NCBI GenBank assembly: GCA_002375495.1 | Contig: DFLU01000002.1 | Span: 35,582-99,581 of the forward strand | Origin: Flavobacteriaceae bacterium UBA3611 | GTDB taxonomy: Bacteria > Bacteroidota > Bacteroidia > Flavobacteriales > Flavobacteriaceae | Reading direction: 5' to 3' | Length of the DNA: 64,000 nt | Shown here: piece after piece, positions 7,907-18,224 of the stretch | How positions within the stretch are numbered: the stretch's first letter is position 1 | Layout of the letters: each line of letters starts with the position of its first letter | Program-made: the position numbers and the translations under genes | The notes under the pieces: generated by a model | Told to the model about the DNA's origin: nothing | Databases searched by the model: none | Seen by the model: only the letters and a program-made list of their open reading frames with translations

Positions 7907-9682
7907 TTACCAATCGAATTTATAGGTAGCACCTAGCAGGCCTTGAATGCCCTGCACCGGGTAATTAAGCCATTTTTCATAAGTATCGCTCAACAAATTG
8001 CTTCCCTTCGCAAAAATTGAAAGTCGGTCGTTTACGCGATATCCCAAATGTACATTAGCGTCGAGATAAGCATCAAGGGTTACTTCATTCTCCATAAAAC
8101 TACCTAAAAGTCCGTTTCTTACAAAAAGGAAATCTGTACGCTCCCCAACATAAAACAGCGATGCACTTCCATAGATTTTTTCGGTAATACTAAAGTTACT
8201 GAACAAGGTCGCTTTTAAATCAGGCAAGTTCCAAGGTTGGGCTTCCTTTTCAGTATCATAGCTAAAAAATTCTGCGTTCACCCCCAAGCTGAACGTTTCA
8301 GAAACTGCCACATTCAGTTCTCCAAAAATCCCCAGGGTGTTGATATTATCATATACTACCCCGAAAGAATTTCCGTATTCATAGCCTTCCAAATCGGCTG
8401 TCCCATTTCCAAAGTCTGGATTATTCTTAAACAGTGCCTTGCTCTCTTCCCTTCCGTAGGACGCACGCAAGTTATAACCGACGCTGTTGCTCAACTTTCC
8501 TTTCAGTCCACCAAAACCATTATAAATTTGGCTTGTAGGCACTACGGTAAGCGTGGGCGAAACAAAGGGATTTTCCTCTTTAAAATCGAAATAACTATTT
8601 TGTGAAAGTCCGCCATCTACCCCTCCATACGCTATCAGCAATTCATCTACCAAACGGTACGATGCATTTATTTGCGGGTAGATATAAAATTCAGAAATTT
8701 CGTCATCCACTTCAAGTCCGACATAGGTAGAAACCCCCAAAGAAAGCGTAAGATCGTTGTTGAAATAAACCAGCGACGGACTCACACCTGCCAACAGCAC
8801 ATTGTGATCTACCCCCGTAGTACCAAGATAGGTTTTTTCGAAACTCCCCCGCAGATAATCTACATCACCTTTTATCTGTAGGGTAAACGTGGTGAGTGGA
8901 AATGAAAATTCTGGTTGGGCATTGATGTTAAATTCTGAAGAACCATACGCATCGTTTAAAAACCGAAGGTTGGCCGAAATTTTCTCAAAAACAGATTCGT
9001 CTACTGTAATACTACCTCCCACATTCCCGCTGAAATATGTTTGCTGCGGATCGATCGTTGCGAGAAATTCGTCAGAAGCATTATCGTAAGCCCCATTTAA
9101 CCCGTACCAATTGAAGAGTTGATGCTGCACACCACCATCCAAACGATATGAAATATCACGTTGTCTACTTGTGTAGTGACCATCTAACTGGGTGTCATAG
9201 TATTTGTTTTCTAACCGAACGCCATCAATATCGCCTTGTGACGAATTATGACGAAAAAAGAAGCCAGCATCATCTGTTCTACTGATTTGAAAATTGCTAT
9301 ACAATTCGCCTAAAATCGTTGTATAATTACCAAATCCGAGGGTCGCATAATTGTCGTATAATTTAATAGGTTTAGCCTTTTCTACAGTAGCCGCCTTTCC
9401 TTTTGCGGGAGTAAATGTAGAAGCCACTGGCACCGAAAAAATCTGGTACTGCACCTTCTTTTTCTGAAGGTTTACAGAGTCGTTTAGCACAGGTGTTTCC
9501 TTAATTTTAAAGGCATCACTAATGGTAGGAGTATACGGTCTTACAATATTTACCACTTCGGTACCAATATTTTCCTCTTCCTCTTGCGCATGGGCAGACT
9601 GGGAGCAAATTCCTAAAAGCAAAAGGCAAACAGCTACTATTGAGATGTGATTCTTGATATAACCAATTTTAAAATTTGTCAT
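7907..9682 (-). CDS. Outer-membrane beta-barrel protein (TonB-receptor-like)
   Basis: A 591-residue secreted protein with a signal peptide ending at about residue 33 (SAHAQ). A short periplasmic segment contains VRPYTPTISDAFKIKETP. From about residue 105 to the end it consists of alternating amphipathic strands and polar turns typical of an outer-membrane barrel, ending in an aromatic residue (YKFDW). No TonB plug domain is visible, so TonB-receptor-like refers to the barrel only. It lies 30 bases after the TPR gene on the same strand; such pairs are common in Flavobacteriia and suggest a joint envelope role. Confidence 0.72.
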   Translation of the reverse strand: MTNFKIGYIKNHISIVAVCLLLLGICSQSAHAQEEEENIGTEVVNIVRPYTPTISDAFKIKETPVLNDSVNLQKKKVQYQIFSVPVASTFTPAKGKAATVEKAKPIKLYDNYATLGFGNYTTILGELYSNFQISRTDDAGFFFRHNSSQGDIDGVRLENKYYDTQLDGHYTSRQRDISYRLDGGVQHQLFNWYGLNGAYDNASDEFLATIDPQQTYFSGNVGGSITVDESVFEKISANLRFLNDAYGSSEFNINAQPEFSFPLTTFTLQIKGDVDYLRGSFEKTYLGTTGVDHNVLLAGVSPSLVYFNNDLTLSLGVSTYVGLEVDDEISEFYIYPQINASYRLVDELLIAYGGVDGGLSQNSYFDFKEENPFVSPTLTVVPTSQIYNGFGGLKGKLSNSVGYNLRASYGREESKALFKNNPDFGNGTADLEGYEYGNSFGVVYDNINTLGIFGELNVAVSETFSLGVNAEFFSYDTEKEAQPWNLPDLKATLFSNFSITEKIYGSASLFYVGERTDFLFVRNGLLGSFMENEVTLDAYLDANVHLGYRVNDRLSIFAKGSNLLSDTYEKWLNYPVQGIQGLLGATYKFDW

Positions 9683-9712
9683 ATTATAGATTATAGATTG
9701 ATGAATGGGGAA

Positions 9713-12700
9713 TTAGTTTTTGTTCGTTTCAACCGAGGCATTTGTTTTAGACTCGGCACTTTTAATAAGCGACAGTTCAGCTTTAGCTTCGTTCACCACT
9801 TCAGGATATTCGGTGAAATTTTTGATCACACTTTCCAATATATAGGTAGCTTGGTAGGCATCGTCGAGCGCATAAAAATTCTTTGCCATGAGCACCAGCC
9901 CTTTGGCACCATACAATTTAAAACCTGAATATTCTTTGGCTAGATTCTGAACCGAAGCATTGGAAGCTTCATACGCTTTTGCCTTATTTTTAAAATACGC
10001 ATCATAATACAACGCCTCTGCTGCCAAGGCACCCGTAGCAATTTTGGCAACTTCGGCATAGGCAGTTTTTGCTTTGGCCTCATCTCCCGTTTGAATTGCC
10101 GATCGCGCGATGATGATTTGCGCATCACTTTTAATGTTGTTGTCTATTTTTTTATTCTCCAATACTTTTTCGGCATAGGTTACGGCCGCTGCGTATTGTT
10201 TTAGTTCGTAGCTAGCTTTCATGCTATTGGTCTGTGCGAAGATGATGTTCTGCGGAAAATCGGCTTCATTCTCTAAACGTTTCAAAAATTGAAGGGCATT
10301 TTCATAATCTTTTTCACCTAAGTACAATTCTGAAACACGGGCAAGTGCTTGTTCTGTGAATTCGTTACGCTCTTTAGCAACTACAAACTCAAAATGCGGA
10401 ATGGCTTTGGCTGTTTCCTTTTCAGCAAAATACAATTGCCCTAAATAGAAATGAGCCTTGAGTGCGTGCTGCCCATTCGGGAATTGGGCCAAATACTCCT
10501 CAAAACGTGTTGTTGCTTGACGCGTCTTATTTTCAAGATACGGCTGTTCCGCGGCTTGGTAGGTAGCGTCGTCTAATTCGGCATCCTCCACTTGCACAAA
10601 ATCGAGTGTGGCCACCCAATTGGCGTAGTCGTTTACCTTACCTTGATCTATGTAAATTAATTTGGCAGATGTTACGGCCTGCAGTGCTTCCGAAGTTCCT
10701 GGAAAATCTTTGGCCACTCTTTTAAACAAGGCCAATGCATCATTACTTTTCCCGGCATTGTCTAAAAGCAAGGCTTTTTTCATGAGCGTTTTGGCAACAA
10801 AACTACTTTTGGGCTGCTCGCGTAACAATTGCTCGTATACTCTTTCAGCATCGGTTGTTTTATTTAGCGATACGTACGTATTTCCCAACTCGTATAAAGC
10901 ATCATCCCGGTAAATAGATTTTGGGTAGGTACGGGTAAATTCTTGCAGTGCTTCAACCTTTTGGGCGGTTCTATCTACAAAACCATAACTGATCGCCCGC
11001 TGAAAGGCTGCGTAATCTTTATCTGGAGATCCCGATTGAATTGCACTATTGTAATTTTCTAGCGCAGGCCAATATTGGCTTGTCACAAAATAACTATCGG
11101 CCAAACGTACATAAGCATCTTGCTTTCTAGCTCCAGAAGCCGTAGAAGACTCCAAATATCCTTTAAACAACGGAATGGCCTCGTTGTAATTTTTCAATTT
11201 AAATTGGTTGTAAGCCAGGCTGTATTTGCTGTTATCCCATTCTGGTGTTTGTGAAGCAGCAGGCAATTGGGCATATTGTTTAAACCCGATAAGTGCCTCT
11301 TCAAAATTAGAGTTTTGGTAATCGCTCTCGGCTTTCCAATAGGTTGCACGTGCAGTAAAGTTAGCATCTCTGGGTTCTTTCAGAGAATTATTGAACATGG
11401 CAATAGCTTCGGCATAGTTTCCTTCATTGTACAACTCGATACCGCGGAAAAAGGCAACTTTTTGATACGCCAGCTTGTTTTCAAAGTTTTTGTTGTTCTC
11501 TAACAAATCCATTGCAGCCTTGTAATTTCTAGACGTGATGTAACTGTCTATGAGCAGGTCTTTGAGTGTATCATTGTTTTTATTGTTGGGATAGGTTTCA
11601 ATAAAAGACAAAAGTACGGCGGGTGCGCTTTGATAGTTGTTCCCGATTTCATAGCTAAGTTTGGCGTAGTTTAAAAAGGCATCTTCTTGTATTTCTGCTG
11701 AAAAATCCATTTCCGAAGCATTCTTAAAAGCGTTGAGTGCTTGCTGCTTTTGGTCTAATTTCAGATAGCTTTCGGCCAGATGGTAGTACGCATTTTGAGC
11801 CACTGCATCGTTGCCGTCGATGATTTTGTTGAATTCACCAATTGCATTTTCATAAGCACCCTGCTTGTAGTAGGCGTAGCCCAATTGGTAATAATCGGTA
11901 TTGTTCCATCGGCCCCGTTTTCCTTTGTATTCTTTTAAATACGGGATGGCTTCGGCATATTGACCCAAGTTAAAATGGCTCTCCCCAATAATTTTTGAAA
12001 GCTCGCTTTTCTCAACAGGGTTCGATTGGTCGTATTGTTCCATGCCCAAATCGATTGCTTCTTGAAATTTACCCAGCTTAAAGTTCATATCGGCTTGGTA
12101 GTAGCTCAGTCCTTCATCATAGCGCTCGTCGCCTTTTACCTCTTCAAAAAGTTCATTGGCTTCGGTATAATCGTCACCTTCATACGCAATAAAACCAAGA
12201 TAGTATTTTGCTTGTGAACCGTATTTTTCGGAAGTAGTGACGCGGTTCAAGTACTTTTTTGCTTCGTTAAAACGCTTGTTCTTAAAATAGGCGTAGCCAT
12301 TATTAAAATTGAATTTCTCACGTTCACTTCTAGGCAAGCTCCCTTCATCTACCTTGTCGTACCATTTTCGCGCATAACTGTATTTACCATTTTCAAAATA
12401 ATAATTGGCAACATTAATGTAGGCGTCATTTCGTTTGATACTCGTAGGATATTCGGTTACAAACTCTTCCATGAGCTGATCTGCATCCTGTTGGTTTAGT
12501 CGTACGGCACAGTTCGCGATGTAGTAGGCACAATCGCCTTCAACGGTGACTTCTTTGGTGGTGTTTTTTACCTTGGTAAACAAAGATTGTGCGGCCAAGA
12601 ATTGATTGTTATTATACAATTCTATGGCTTTGTTATAATCTACTAAATTGTTGGTATGGGTAGCGGTGCGTTGCGATAACGAAGTTAGGGTAACGCACAG

Positions 12701-12733
12701 CAACACTGCTAAAAGAGCGAGGCTTTTGGGCAT
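9713..12733 (-). CDS. Large periplasmic tetratricopeptide-repeat protein
   Basis: A 1006-residue protein with a signal peptide (about 1-21, ending SLSQ). Nearly the whole length is TPR-like helix pairs, with repeated patterns such as AYYHLAESYLKLDQKQQALNAF, DALYELGNTYVSLNKTTDAE and AHFYLGQLYFAEKETAKA. It is probably a periplasmic or outer-membrane-associated scaffold. The beta-barrel gene follows on the same strand at a 30-base distance. No enzymatic domain is seen. A signal-free gap of 147 bases (12734-12880) separates it from the divergent genes. Confidence 0.85.
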   Translation of the reverse strand: MPKSLALLAVLLCVTLTSLSQRTATHTNNLVDYNKAIELYNNNQFLAAQSLFTKVKNTTKEVTVEGDCAYYIANCAVRLNQQDADQLMEEFVTEYPTSIKRNDAYINVANYYFENGKYSYARKWYDKVDEGSLPRSEREKFNFNNGYAYFKNKRFNEAKKYLNRVTTSEKYGSQAKYYLGFIAYEGDDYTEANELFEEVKGDERYDEGLSYYQADMNFKLGKFQEAIDLGMEQYDQSNPVEKSELSKIIGESHFNLGQYAEAIPYLKEYKGKRGRWNNTDYYQLGYAYYKQGAYENAIGEFNKIIDGNDAVAQNAYYHLAESYLKLDQKQQALNAFKNASEMDFSAEIQEDAFLNYAKLSYEIGNNYQSAPAVLLSFIETYPNNKNNDTLKDLLIDSYITSRNYKAAMDLLENNKNFENKLAYQKVAFFRGIELYNEGNYAEAIAMFNNSLKEPRDANFTARATYWKAESDYQNSNFEEALIGFKQYAQLPAASQTPEWDNSKYSLAYNQFKLKNYNEAIPLFKGYLESSTASGARKQDAYVRLADSYFVTSQYWPALENYNSAIQSGSPDKDYAAFQRAISYGFVDRTAQKVEALQEFTRTYPKSIYRDDALYELGNTYVSLNKTTDAERVYEQLLREQPKSSFVAKTLMKKALLLDNAGKSNDALALFKRVAKDFPGTSEALQAVTSAKLIYIDQGKVNDYANWVATLDFVQVEDAELDDATYQAAEQPYLENKTRQATTRFEEYLAQFPNGQHALKAHFYLGQLYFAEKETAKAIPHFEFVVAKERNEFTEQALARVSELYLGEKDYENALQFLKRLENEADFPQNIIFAQTNSMKASYELKQYAAAVTYAEKVLENKKIDNNIKSDAQIIIARSAIQTGDEAKAKTAYAEVAKIATGALAAEALYYDAYFKNKAKAYEASNASVQNLAKEYSGFKLYGAKGLVLMAKNFYALDDAYQATYILESVIKNFTEYPEVVNEAKAELSLIKSAESKTNASVETNKN

Positions 12734-12880
12734 AATTGTCAGGTTTCAGTTTTTAGAGTAGCGTTATTCCTACCCTAGTAACGATTTAAATGGTGGATAA
12801 TTATATTTTTTGGGGCTAAAAGATTGCCAATATAAAATTACTTAAATTTAGAGCACATAATATTCAACCTTCAATTTCTT

Positions 12881-13351
12881 ATGAAAAATATATTGTTAAT
12901 AGTAATCGTCCTAGTTTCAATACACTGCACGGCGCAGCGTGGTAATTCGAATGTTCTCTACGAGAAAAATGGCAAAATTGGAATTGGTACTAACACTCCA
13001 GACGAGTTGCTCACGGTAAAGGGAAAAATCCATACACAGGAAGTCATTGTAGATTTACAAGGTGCGGTAGCTCCCGATTATGTGTTTGAAAAATATGCGG
13101 ATGGATTTTCTATTTTGAAACCGTCATACCAACTAATTTCGCTACCAGAATTAGATACCTTTATTAAAAAACACAAACACTTACCAGGAGTTCCTTCGGC
13201 AACTGACTTAGACGAAGAAGGGATGTCACTAAAGGAGATGAACCTTCTGCTCCTTGAAAAAGTAGAAGAGCTGACTTTATATACCCTTCAGCAGCAAAAG
13301 GAATTAGAGCAATTAAAATCTCAAGTAGAACAACTATCTTCAAAACGATAA
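12881..13351 (+). CDS. Secreted tail-fibre-like protein with C-terminal coiled coil
   Basis: A 156-residue protein with a signal peptide (about 1-18, SIHCTAQ). It has the GKIGIGTNTPDELLTVKGKI motif seen at the start of many Bacteroidota tail-fibre-like or adhesin-like proteins, then DYVFEKYADG and HKHLPGVPSATD. It ends in a coiled coil of about 40 residues (LLLLEKVEELTLYTLQQQKEL region). In longer relatives this end resembles an S74-type chaperone, but it is too short for one here. The next gene begins one base after its stop codon, so the two are probably co-translated and may act together. Confidence 0.72.
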   Translation: MKNILLIVIVLVSIHCTAQRGNSNVLYEKNGKIGIGTNTPDELLTVKGKIHTQEVIVDLQGAVAPDYVFEKYADGFSILKPSYQLISLPELDTFIKKHKHLPGVPSATDLDEEGMSLKEMNLLLLEKVEELTLYTLQQQKELEQLKSQVEQLSSKR

Positions 13352-13352
13352 T

Positions 13353-15008
13353 ATGAATCGAAGTATATTTTTGTTTTTACTCTTGGGGTGTGTTGCATTT
13401 GGGCAAACCGAATCTGAAGAACGCTTCTATTTTCAACTTACTATTGTTGGTGGGGCAGAATTAGAAATTTCACAGAATTCAGATAAGCAATTTGTGATCA
13501 TAAACCCCAACAACAACGACGAAACCCGAATTTATGCAGCTTATAATGTGTATGATTTTCAGAAAGCTTTTAAAAACTCCAGTCGTGAGTTGCTAAAGGA
13601 GGTATACAATATTGAAACTGATAATGTGGCGCTCATCAGTAATCTAAAACACAACTTTCCAGATAGATATACACGTATCGACCAATATTATCCTGACGAA
13701 AAGCCGTATTACCCCAATGACTACGGACTTACAAGTCCGGTTGAAAATTTAGGTGCCAACGAGCGTTTTGACGACCTTGACCTTTTAGAATTGCCTAAAG
13801 CTTGGGGAATTACCACAGGATCGAAAAAAGTGGTGATGGGGATTTCAGATTCAAAAGTAGACTCGACCAACCTTGATTTTAAGGGTCAAGTTTCAAAATA
13901 TTTGTCATATGTAAATAGCGGCAAGGGAATGTCTTGTGCCCATGGCTCTAATGTGGCCGGAATTGCGGGTGCTGCGATAAACAATGGCTACGGTCGCGCT
14001 GGTATTTGTCCGGGATGCGATATGATTGTACACGGTTATGGAACTTTTAAGGTGATAGAAGATTTGGTAGAAGCGGGCGCTAAAGTAATTAATACAAGTT
14101 GGGTACTTTGCAATATGGGATCATTACACGAGAATATCGAAGAGCGCATCAACGAACTTTATGAAGATGGAATTATCATCGTAGCAGCGGCCGGAAATGG
14201 CAAAGGCTGCAATAAGGACGGTTTCGACCCAGACGATTATGGCTACCCAAACGCTTTCGAAAAGGTAATTTCAGTGACTGGAACCTTTGTAACCAACGAT
14301 TATGACACGGCCCCAAGATTTAAAGATGATAACGGACGTGAGATCATAGAGTATGTGAAAGATCGGCATGCGTCAAAAATTGGGTTTAAAGCAGATGGTT
14401 CGGCACAAATACCCTATCCGAAATATGGTATGCAAGCCAACAATGCTATAGACATTACCGCCCCCGCCTACACCTATCTTTTAGGCAGTCATATTTGCTA
14501 TGGTGAAAGTAAGATGGGGGGCGTAACATCTGGGGCAGCGCCTTTTGTTACTGGGGTTATCGGACTTATCTGGTCTGAGAACTATTGTTTGAGTTCGTAT
14601 GAGGTAGAAAGTATCTTGAAATTGAGTTCAGAAGAAATTGAAAACTTAGAGGGGAATACCCGCTACCGCGGAAAATTAGGTGCCGGAAGGGTAAATGCGT
14701 ATCGTGCGGTAAAAATGGCGAGAGAAACCAAAGAACTTTTCGGAAACGTAGAAGTAAGCAATCGAGATATGTACCGATACCACTATCGGCTAGAGAATGC
14801 TCCGTATAATATTACCGTAAAAAACCAAACGTTTCGCGACTCGGCTTCCGTACGGTTTAAAGCTAGAAACGCTATCTATTTAAAACCTGGAACTACACTA
14901 AGACCCGACAAGACGTCAAGAATGACATTTAAAATTGATGCGACCACCCCAACTGGCGAATGTTTTCCGGAGCCGCCAAAGGCGTATGAGCGACTTTATA
15001 AAAAGTAA
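13353..15008 (+). CDS. Secreted S8-family (subtilisin-like) serine protease
   Basis: A 551-residue protein with a signal peptide (about 1-17, VAFGQ). The subtilase domain has the triad at about Asp166 (GISDSKVD), His197 (SCAHGSNVAG) and Ser393 (VTSGAAPFVTG), with the oxyanion Asn at about 282 (VAAAGNGKG). The usual D-(S/T)-G is D-S-K here. Cys-rich loops (PGCDM, LCNMG, GKGCN) point to an extracytoplasmic location. No T9SS sorting domain: the C-terminus is a short beta-rich tail. It is coupled to the tail-fibre-like gene. Substrate unknown; maturation of that partner is only a guess. Confidence 0.87.
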   Translation: MNRSIFLFLLLGCVAFGQTESEERFYFQLTIVGGAELEISQNSDKQFVIINPNNNDETRIYAAYNVYDFQKAFKNSSRELLKEVYNIETDNVALISNLKHNFPDRYTRIDQYYPDEKPYYPNDYGLTSPVENLGANERFDDLDLLELPKAWGITTGSKKVVMGISDSKVDSTNLDFKGQVSKYLSYVNSGKGMSCAHGSNVAGIAGAAINNGYGRAGICPGCDMIVHGYGTFKVIEDLVEAGAKVINTSWVLCNMGSLHENIEERINELYEDGIIIVAAAGNGKGCNKDGFDPDDYGYPNAFEKVISVTGTFVTNDYDTAPRFKDDNGREIIEYVKDRHASKIGFKADGSAQIPYPKYGMQANNAIDITAPAYTYLLGSHICYGESKMGGVTSGAAPFVTGVIGLIWSENYCLSSYEVESILKLSSEEIENLEGNTRYRGKLGAGRVNAYRAVKMARETKELFGNVEVSNRDMYRYHYRLENAPYNITVKNQTFRDSASVRFKARNAIYLKPGTTLRPDKTSRMTFKIDATTPTGECFPEPPKAYERLYKK

Positions 15009-15080
15009 TTAATTTTAGAGGAAGGGTGATACAACTAACAACTGTTTCTTTATTTTTGTTCCTATCGTAAATTTGAATGT

Positions 15081-15764
15081 ATGCCTGAAACCGTTCTTGA
15101 ATTAAAAAATGCTTCTATATTCCAAAGGGAAAACCTGATTCTATCAGATGTATCTGTTTCTATCGAAAAAGGTGAATTTGTGTACCTCATTGGTAAAACA
15201 GGAACGGGAAAGAGTAGTTTTATGAAAACACTCTATGGCGACCTACCCCTGCAAAAAGGAGAAGGTCACATTGTTGGTTATGACCTACCCACATTAAAAG
15301 AAAAGGACATTCCGTTTTTACGGCGGAAATTGGGCGTGGTATTTCAAGATTTCAAGCTACTGAACGACCGCACGGTAAGCGATAATTTATACTTTGTATT
15401 AACTGCCACCGGTTGGAAGGACAAGGCTGAAATGAACACACGCATTGAGACCGTTCTGGATAAAGTGGGCATGAAAACCAAAGCATTTAAATATCCCTAC
15501 CAATTATCTGGGGGTGAACAGCAACGTGTTGCCATTGCGCGGGCTTTGTTGAACGATCCTGAACTAATTTTGGCCGATGAGCCTACCGGAAATCTCGATC
15601 CGCAAACAAGTGTAGAAGTGATGCAAGTACTTCAAGAAATTAACAAAAATGGAAATACCATTTTAATGGCTACGCATGATTATGCCCTTTTGTTAAAGTA
15701 TCCTTCTAAAACCCTGAAATGCGATGAAAGCCAAATTTTTGAGGTAGTCCAGAAAACCGTTTAG
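15081..15764 (+). CDS. ftsE: ABC ATPase FtsE
   Basis: A 227-residue ABC ATPase. Walker A GKTGTGKSS is at residues 38-46, the Q-loop is in VVFQDFKLL, the signature LSGGEQQRVAIARALL is at about residue 137, and Walker B is LILADEPTGNLDP. Its length and sequence fit FtsE, which with FtsX controls peptidoglycan hydrolysis at division; ftsX is not adjacent, as usual in Bacteroidota. LolD/MacB-type ATPases are the alternative. A possible -7 element TATTTTTG lies at 15051-15058, but without a clear -33. Convergent with the SGNH gene, overlapping by 4 bases. Confidence 0.8.
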   Translation: MPETVLELKNASIFQRENLILSDVSVSIEKGEFVYLIGKTGTGKSSFMKTLYGDLPLQKGEGHIVGYDLPTLKEKDIPFLRRKLGVVFQDFKLLNDRTVSDNLYFVLTATGWKDKAEMNTRIETVLDKVGMKTKAFKYPYQLSGGEQQRVAIARALLNDPELILADEPTGNLDPQTSVEVMQVLQEINKNGNTILMATHDYALLLKYPSKTLKCDESQIFEVVQKTV

Positions 15765-16690
15765 CGGTTCGGCAACTGCTCCATTATAAAATTATTCAAA
15801 ATTTTGCTCGCTTTTTCAGCTCCTTCATTGGTAAGGTGGTCTGCATCCCGAAGATCTTTGTCTTTAAAACGCGGATCCTGTGATAATTTAAGATAATGTA
15901 CGTTTTTATGAGCTTGGTCTAAAGTTTCTAGTGTAGTAGACACTCGATCGCGCTTCTCTACCTTAAGTGAATTGTAATAGGTTTTATAAACTGGCATTTC
16001 AACCAAAAACACTTCAATCTGTCGTTTTTTACAATTGGCTATAATTCGCTCTAACCGCTTTGTATTGGTTGTATAATCATACAGGTTATCTTCGTGCTTT
16101 TTTACGATAATAGGGGTGATTGCTTCCTTGTCTTCAACGATATCACTTTCGTCTTGCATACCATATCCATTAGGGTATGAATTTATAGCTGTACCATCTG
16201 CGAATGCAACATGCATCAACGCTACCGTATTTCTGAAATTTCTTCCTAAGGCCAAACTGTAGTTTCGCACATCAAATAATGAAACAATAGGAACATCGAG
16301 ACCCATCTGGTGCTTGTAATAGTATTTTCTCCAGGCATCTTCAGAAGTGTCATCTTCTTGTGATAATGTGAAATAGCTTATGGAAAGTACGATGGCTTCA
16401 ACTTCTGGCAAACTATCAATGTATTGGTTAAAAATAAGTTCATCAAAATATAGACTCTGACTCACATTGGCCATATTGAAGGTTCGCTTTTCGAAGTATA
16501 ATGGATTTAAACCATAGAATGGGTGAGAATTTCCGAAGAGCAAAATCTCGCTATCCCTGTACTCATTTCGTACTTGTTTATCTTTAAAGGTATAATTAGT
16601 CGGGACCGTTCTATAAAAAACCTCAGCACCTATCCAGACGACAAGAACCGGTAACAAAAAGACTATTATTTTGGTATAGAACTTTTTCAT
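15761..16690 (-). CDS. SGNH-hydrolase-like membrane-anchored protein, O-acylation partner of the MBOAT
   Basis: A 309-residue protein with one N-terminal membrane segment (about 7-25) and an extracytoplasmic domain. It keeps an SGNH-like nucleophile in LLFGNSHPFYG (Ser55) and a C-terminal Asp-x-x-His pair (DADH, about 282-285). It starts directly after the MBOAT gene on the same strand (no gap). By analogy with AlgI-AlgJ and DltB-DltD, the MBOAT exports acyl groups and this protein would transfer them to a surface polysaccharide. This pairing is inferred from position and motifs. The acceptor is unknown, but the neighbouring polysaccharide genes make a glycan likely. Confidence 0.72.
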   Translation of the reverse strand: MKKFYTKIIVFLLPVLVVWIGAEVFYRTVPTNYTFKDKQVRNEYRDSEILLFGNSHPFYGLNPLYFEKRTFNMANVSQSLYFDELIFNQYIDSLPEVEAIVLSISYFTLSQEDDTSEDAWRKYYYKHQMGLDVPIVSLFDVRNYSLALGRNFRNTVALMHVAFADGTAINSYPNGYGMQDESDIVEDKEAITPIIVKKHEDNLYDYTTNTKRLERIIANCKKRQIEVFLVEMPVYKTYYNSLKVEKRDRVSTTLETLDQAHKNVHYLKLSQDPRFKDKDLRDADHLTNEGAEKASKILNNFIMEQLPNR

Positions 16691-18112
16691 TTAGAATTGA
16701 AAATAGATAAACGGTTGTAAGTCGCCCGCAAAATAAAAGATACAAAATGTAATCACATAATAGATACCGTAGCGCAAAGGTTTCGATGTTATATAGCCTA
16801 TGTCTAAAATGTGTTCTCGATGGCGGTGTATCCATTCCCACACCATATAGCCAAACAACATGGCGATTCCGCTCAATGGCAGATATGGTTTCTTAAACAA
16901 AGTTTCTGAGAATACAATTTCTAGATACTGAAAAGCGTCGGTGATAGTTTCTGCCCTAAAAAAGACCCACGCAATCGTCACGATAAAAAAGGTAATCCCA
17001 ATCCGAAAAATTTCTGGTAGTGTTGGGAGCAATCGATTGCTTTTGTATGTTCGATCTTTTTTGATGAACAACAAGACCGGAATGACACAAACGGCATGTA
17101 CCAATCCCCAAAAAACAAAGGTTAAATTTGCTCCGTGCCATAAGCCGCTCACTAAAAACACTATGAGTATGTTAAGCATAAGCCTTGCTTTGGAAACTCT
17201 ACTACCCCCCAAGGGTATGTACACATAATCACGAAACCACGTTGACAATGAAATATGCCATCTACGCCAAAAATCAGACAGGTCTTGTGCCAAATACGGA
17301 AAGTTGAAATTCTTCATCAAATCGAAGCCCAGCAACCTTGAAGTACCGATCGCGATGTTGCTGTAGCCAGAAAAATCACCATAAATCTGGAAGGCAAAAA
17401 ATACGGCTGTAAAAAAGAGGGTACTACCCGATTGGTCTTGGTAGCTTTCAAAATAGGTGTTTACAAACAGGGCGCAATTGTCTGCTATCACCATTTTTTG
17501 GAAGAGTCCGGCAAGTATCAATCGGAGTCCGTCTATATTTTTTTTATAATTGAAGGTACGTACTTTCTGAAACTGTGGCAACAGGTTTGAAGCTCTTTCA
17601 ATAGGTCCGGCTACCAGCTGCGGAAAAAAGGAAACAAAGGCAAAAAACGCTACTATATTCGAAGTAGGCTCTAACCTTTTTCTATAGATATCGATGGTAT
17701 AGCTCAGCGTCTGAAAGGTGTAAAAGCTAATCCCAACAGGAAGTAAAATATTCCAGCTAGTTGCCTTAAGACTGGTTCCGAAGAGCGCAAAGGTGTCTAC
17801 AAACGTTTCTACAAAAAAGTTGAAATACTTAAAAACCCCTAACAGCCCCAAATTAAATACCAAGCTCACTACCAGCAATGCTTTCCGCTTGCCAGCAGCA
17901 GTAGTTTTGCCCAATAATCGCCCCACCGTAAAATCTACCAGCGAACTCATGAATATTAATGACAGGAAGCGCCAATCCCAGAAAGAATAGAAAATATAGC
18001 TTACTACCACCAAAAAGACATTTTGGAGGGATAACGATCGCCTAAACAAAGTCCAGTATAGCACTAAGACTATTGGGAAGAACACAGCAAAATCTACAGT
18101 ATTGAATAACAT
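16691..18112 (-). CDS. MBOAT-family membrane-bound O-acyltransferase (AlgI-like)
   Basis: A 473-residue polytopic inner-membrane protein with about ten hydrophobic segments. Signatures: VVSYIFYSFWDWRF near the N-terminus, GISFYTFQTLSYTIDIYR, VAGPIERA, the WHISLSTWFRDYVYIPLGGSR segment, and the catalytic-His motif SGLWHGANLTFVFWG. This is the AlgI subgroup used to acetylate exopolysaccharides. It is immediately followed by the SGNH-like gene. Start at 18112 matches the typical (M)LFNTxxFxxFF opening. Neighbouring genes make an acylated capsule or O-chain the likely product. Confidence 0.9.
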   Translation of the reverse strand: MLFNTVDFAVFFPIVLVLYWTLFRRSLSLQNVFLVVVSYIFYSFWDWRFLSLIFMSSLVDFTVGRLLGKTTAAGKRKALLVVSLVFNLGLLGVFKYFNFFVETFVDTFALFGTSLKATSWNILLPVGISFYTFQTLSYTIDIYRKRLEPTSNIVAFFAFVSFFPQLVAGPIERASNLLPQFQKVRTFNYKKNIDGLRLILAGLFQKMVIADNCALFVNTYFESYQDQSGSTLFFTAVFFAFQIYGDFSGYSNIAIGTSRLLGFDLMKNFNFPYLAQDLSDFWRRWHISLSTWFRDYVYIPLGGSRVSKARLMLNILIVFLVSGLWHGANLTFVFWGLVHAVCVIPVLLFIKKDRTYKSNRLLPTLPEIFRIGITFFIVTIAWVFFRAETITDAFQYLEIVFSETLFKKPYLPLSGIAMLFGYMVWEWIHRHREHILDIGYITSKPLRYGIYYVITFCIFYFAGDLQPFIYFQF

Positions 18113-18224
18113 ACGGGCGACGTGCGTTTAGATTCGGCAATCTACAAACAATCGTATAAAAAACCGCCTAATAAAAATATGTTTTCTCACACAGCTAGGA
18201 AGTTAGAATTTGTAATTTAGCGGC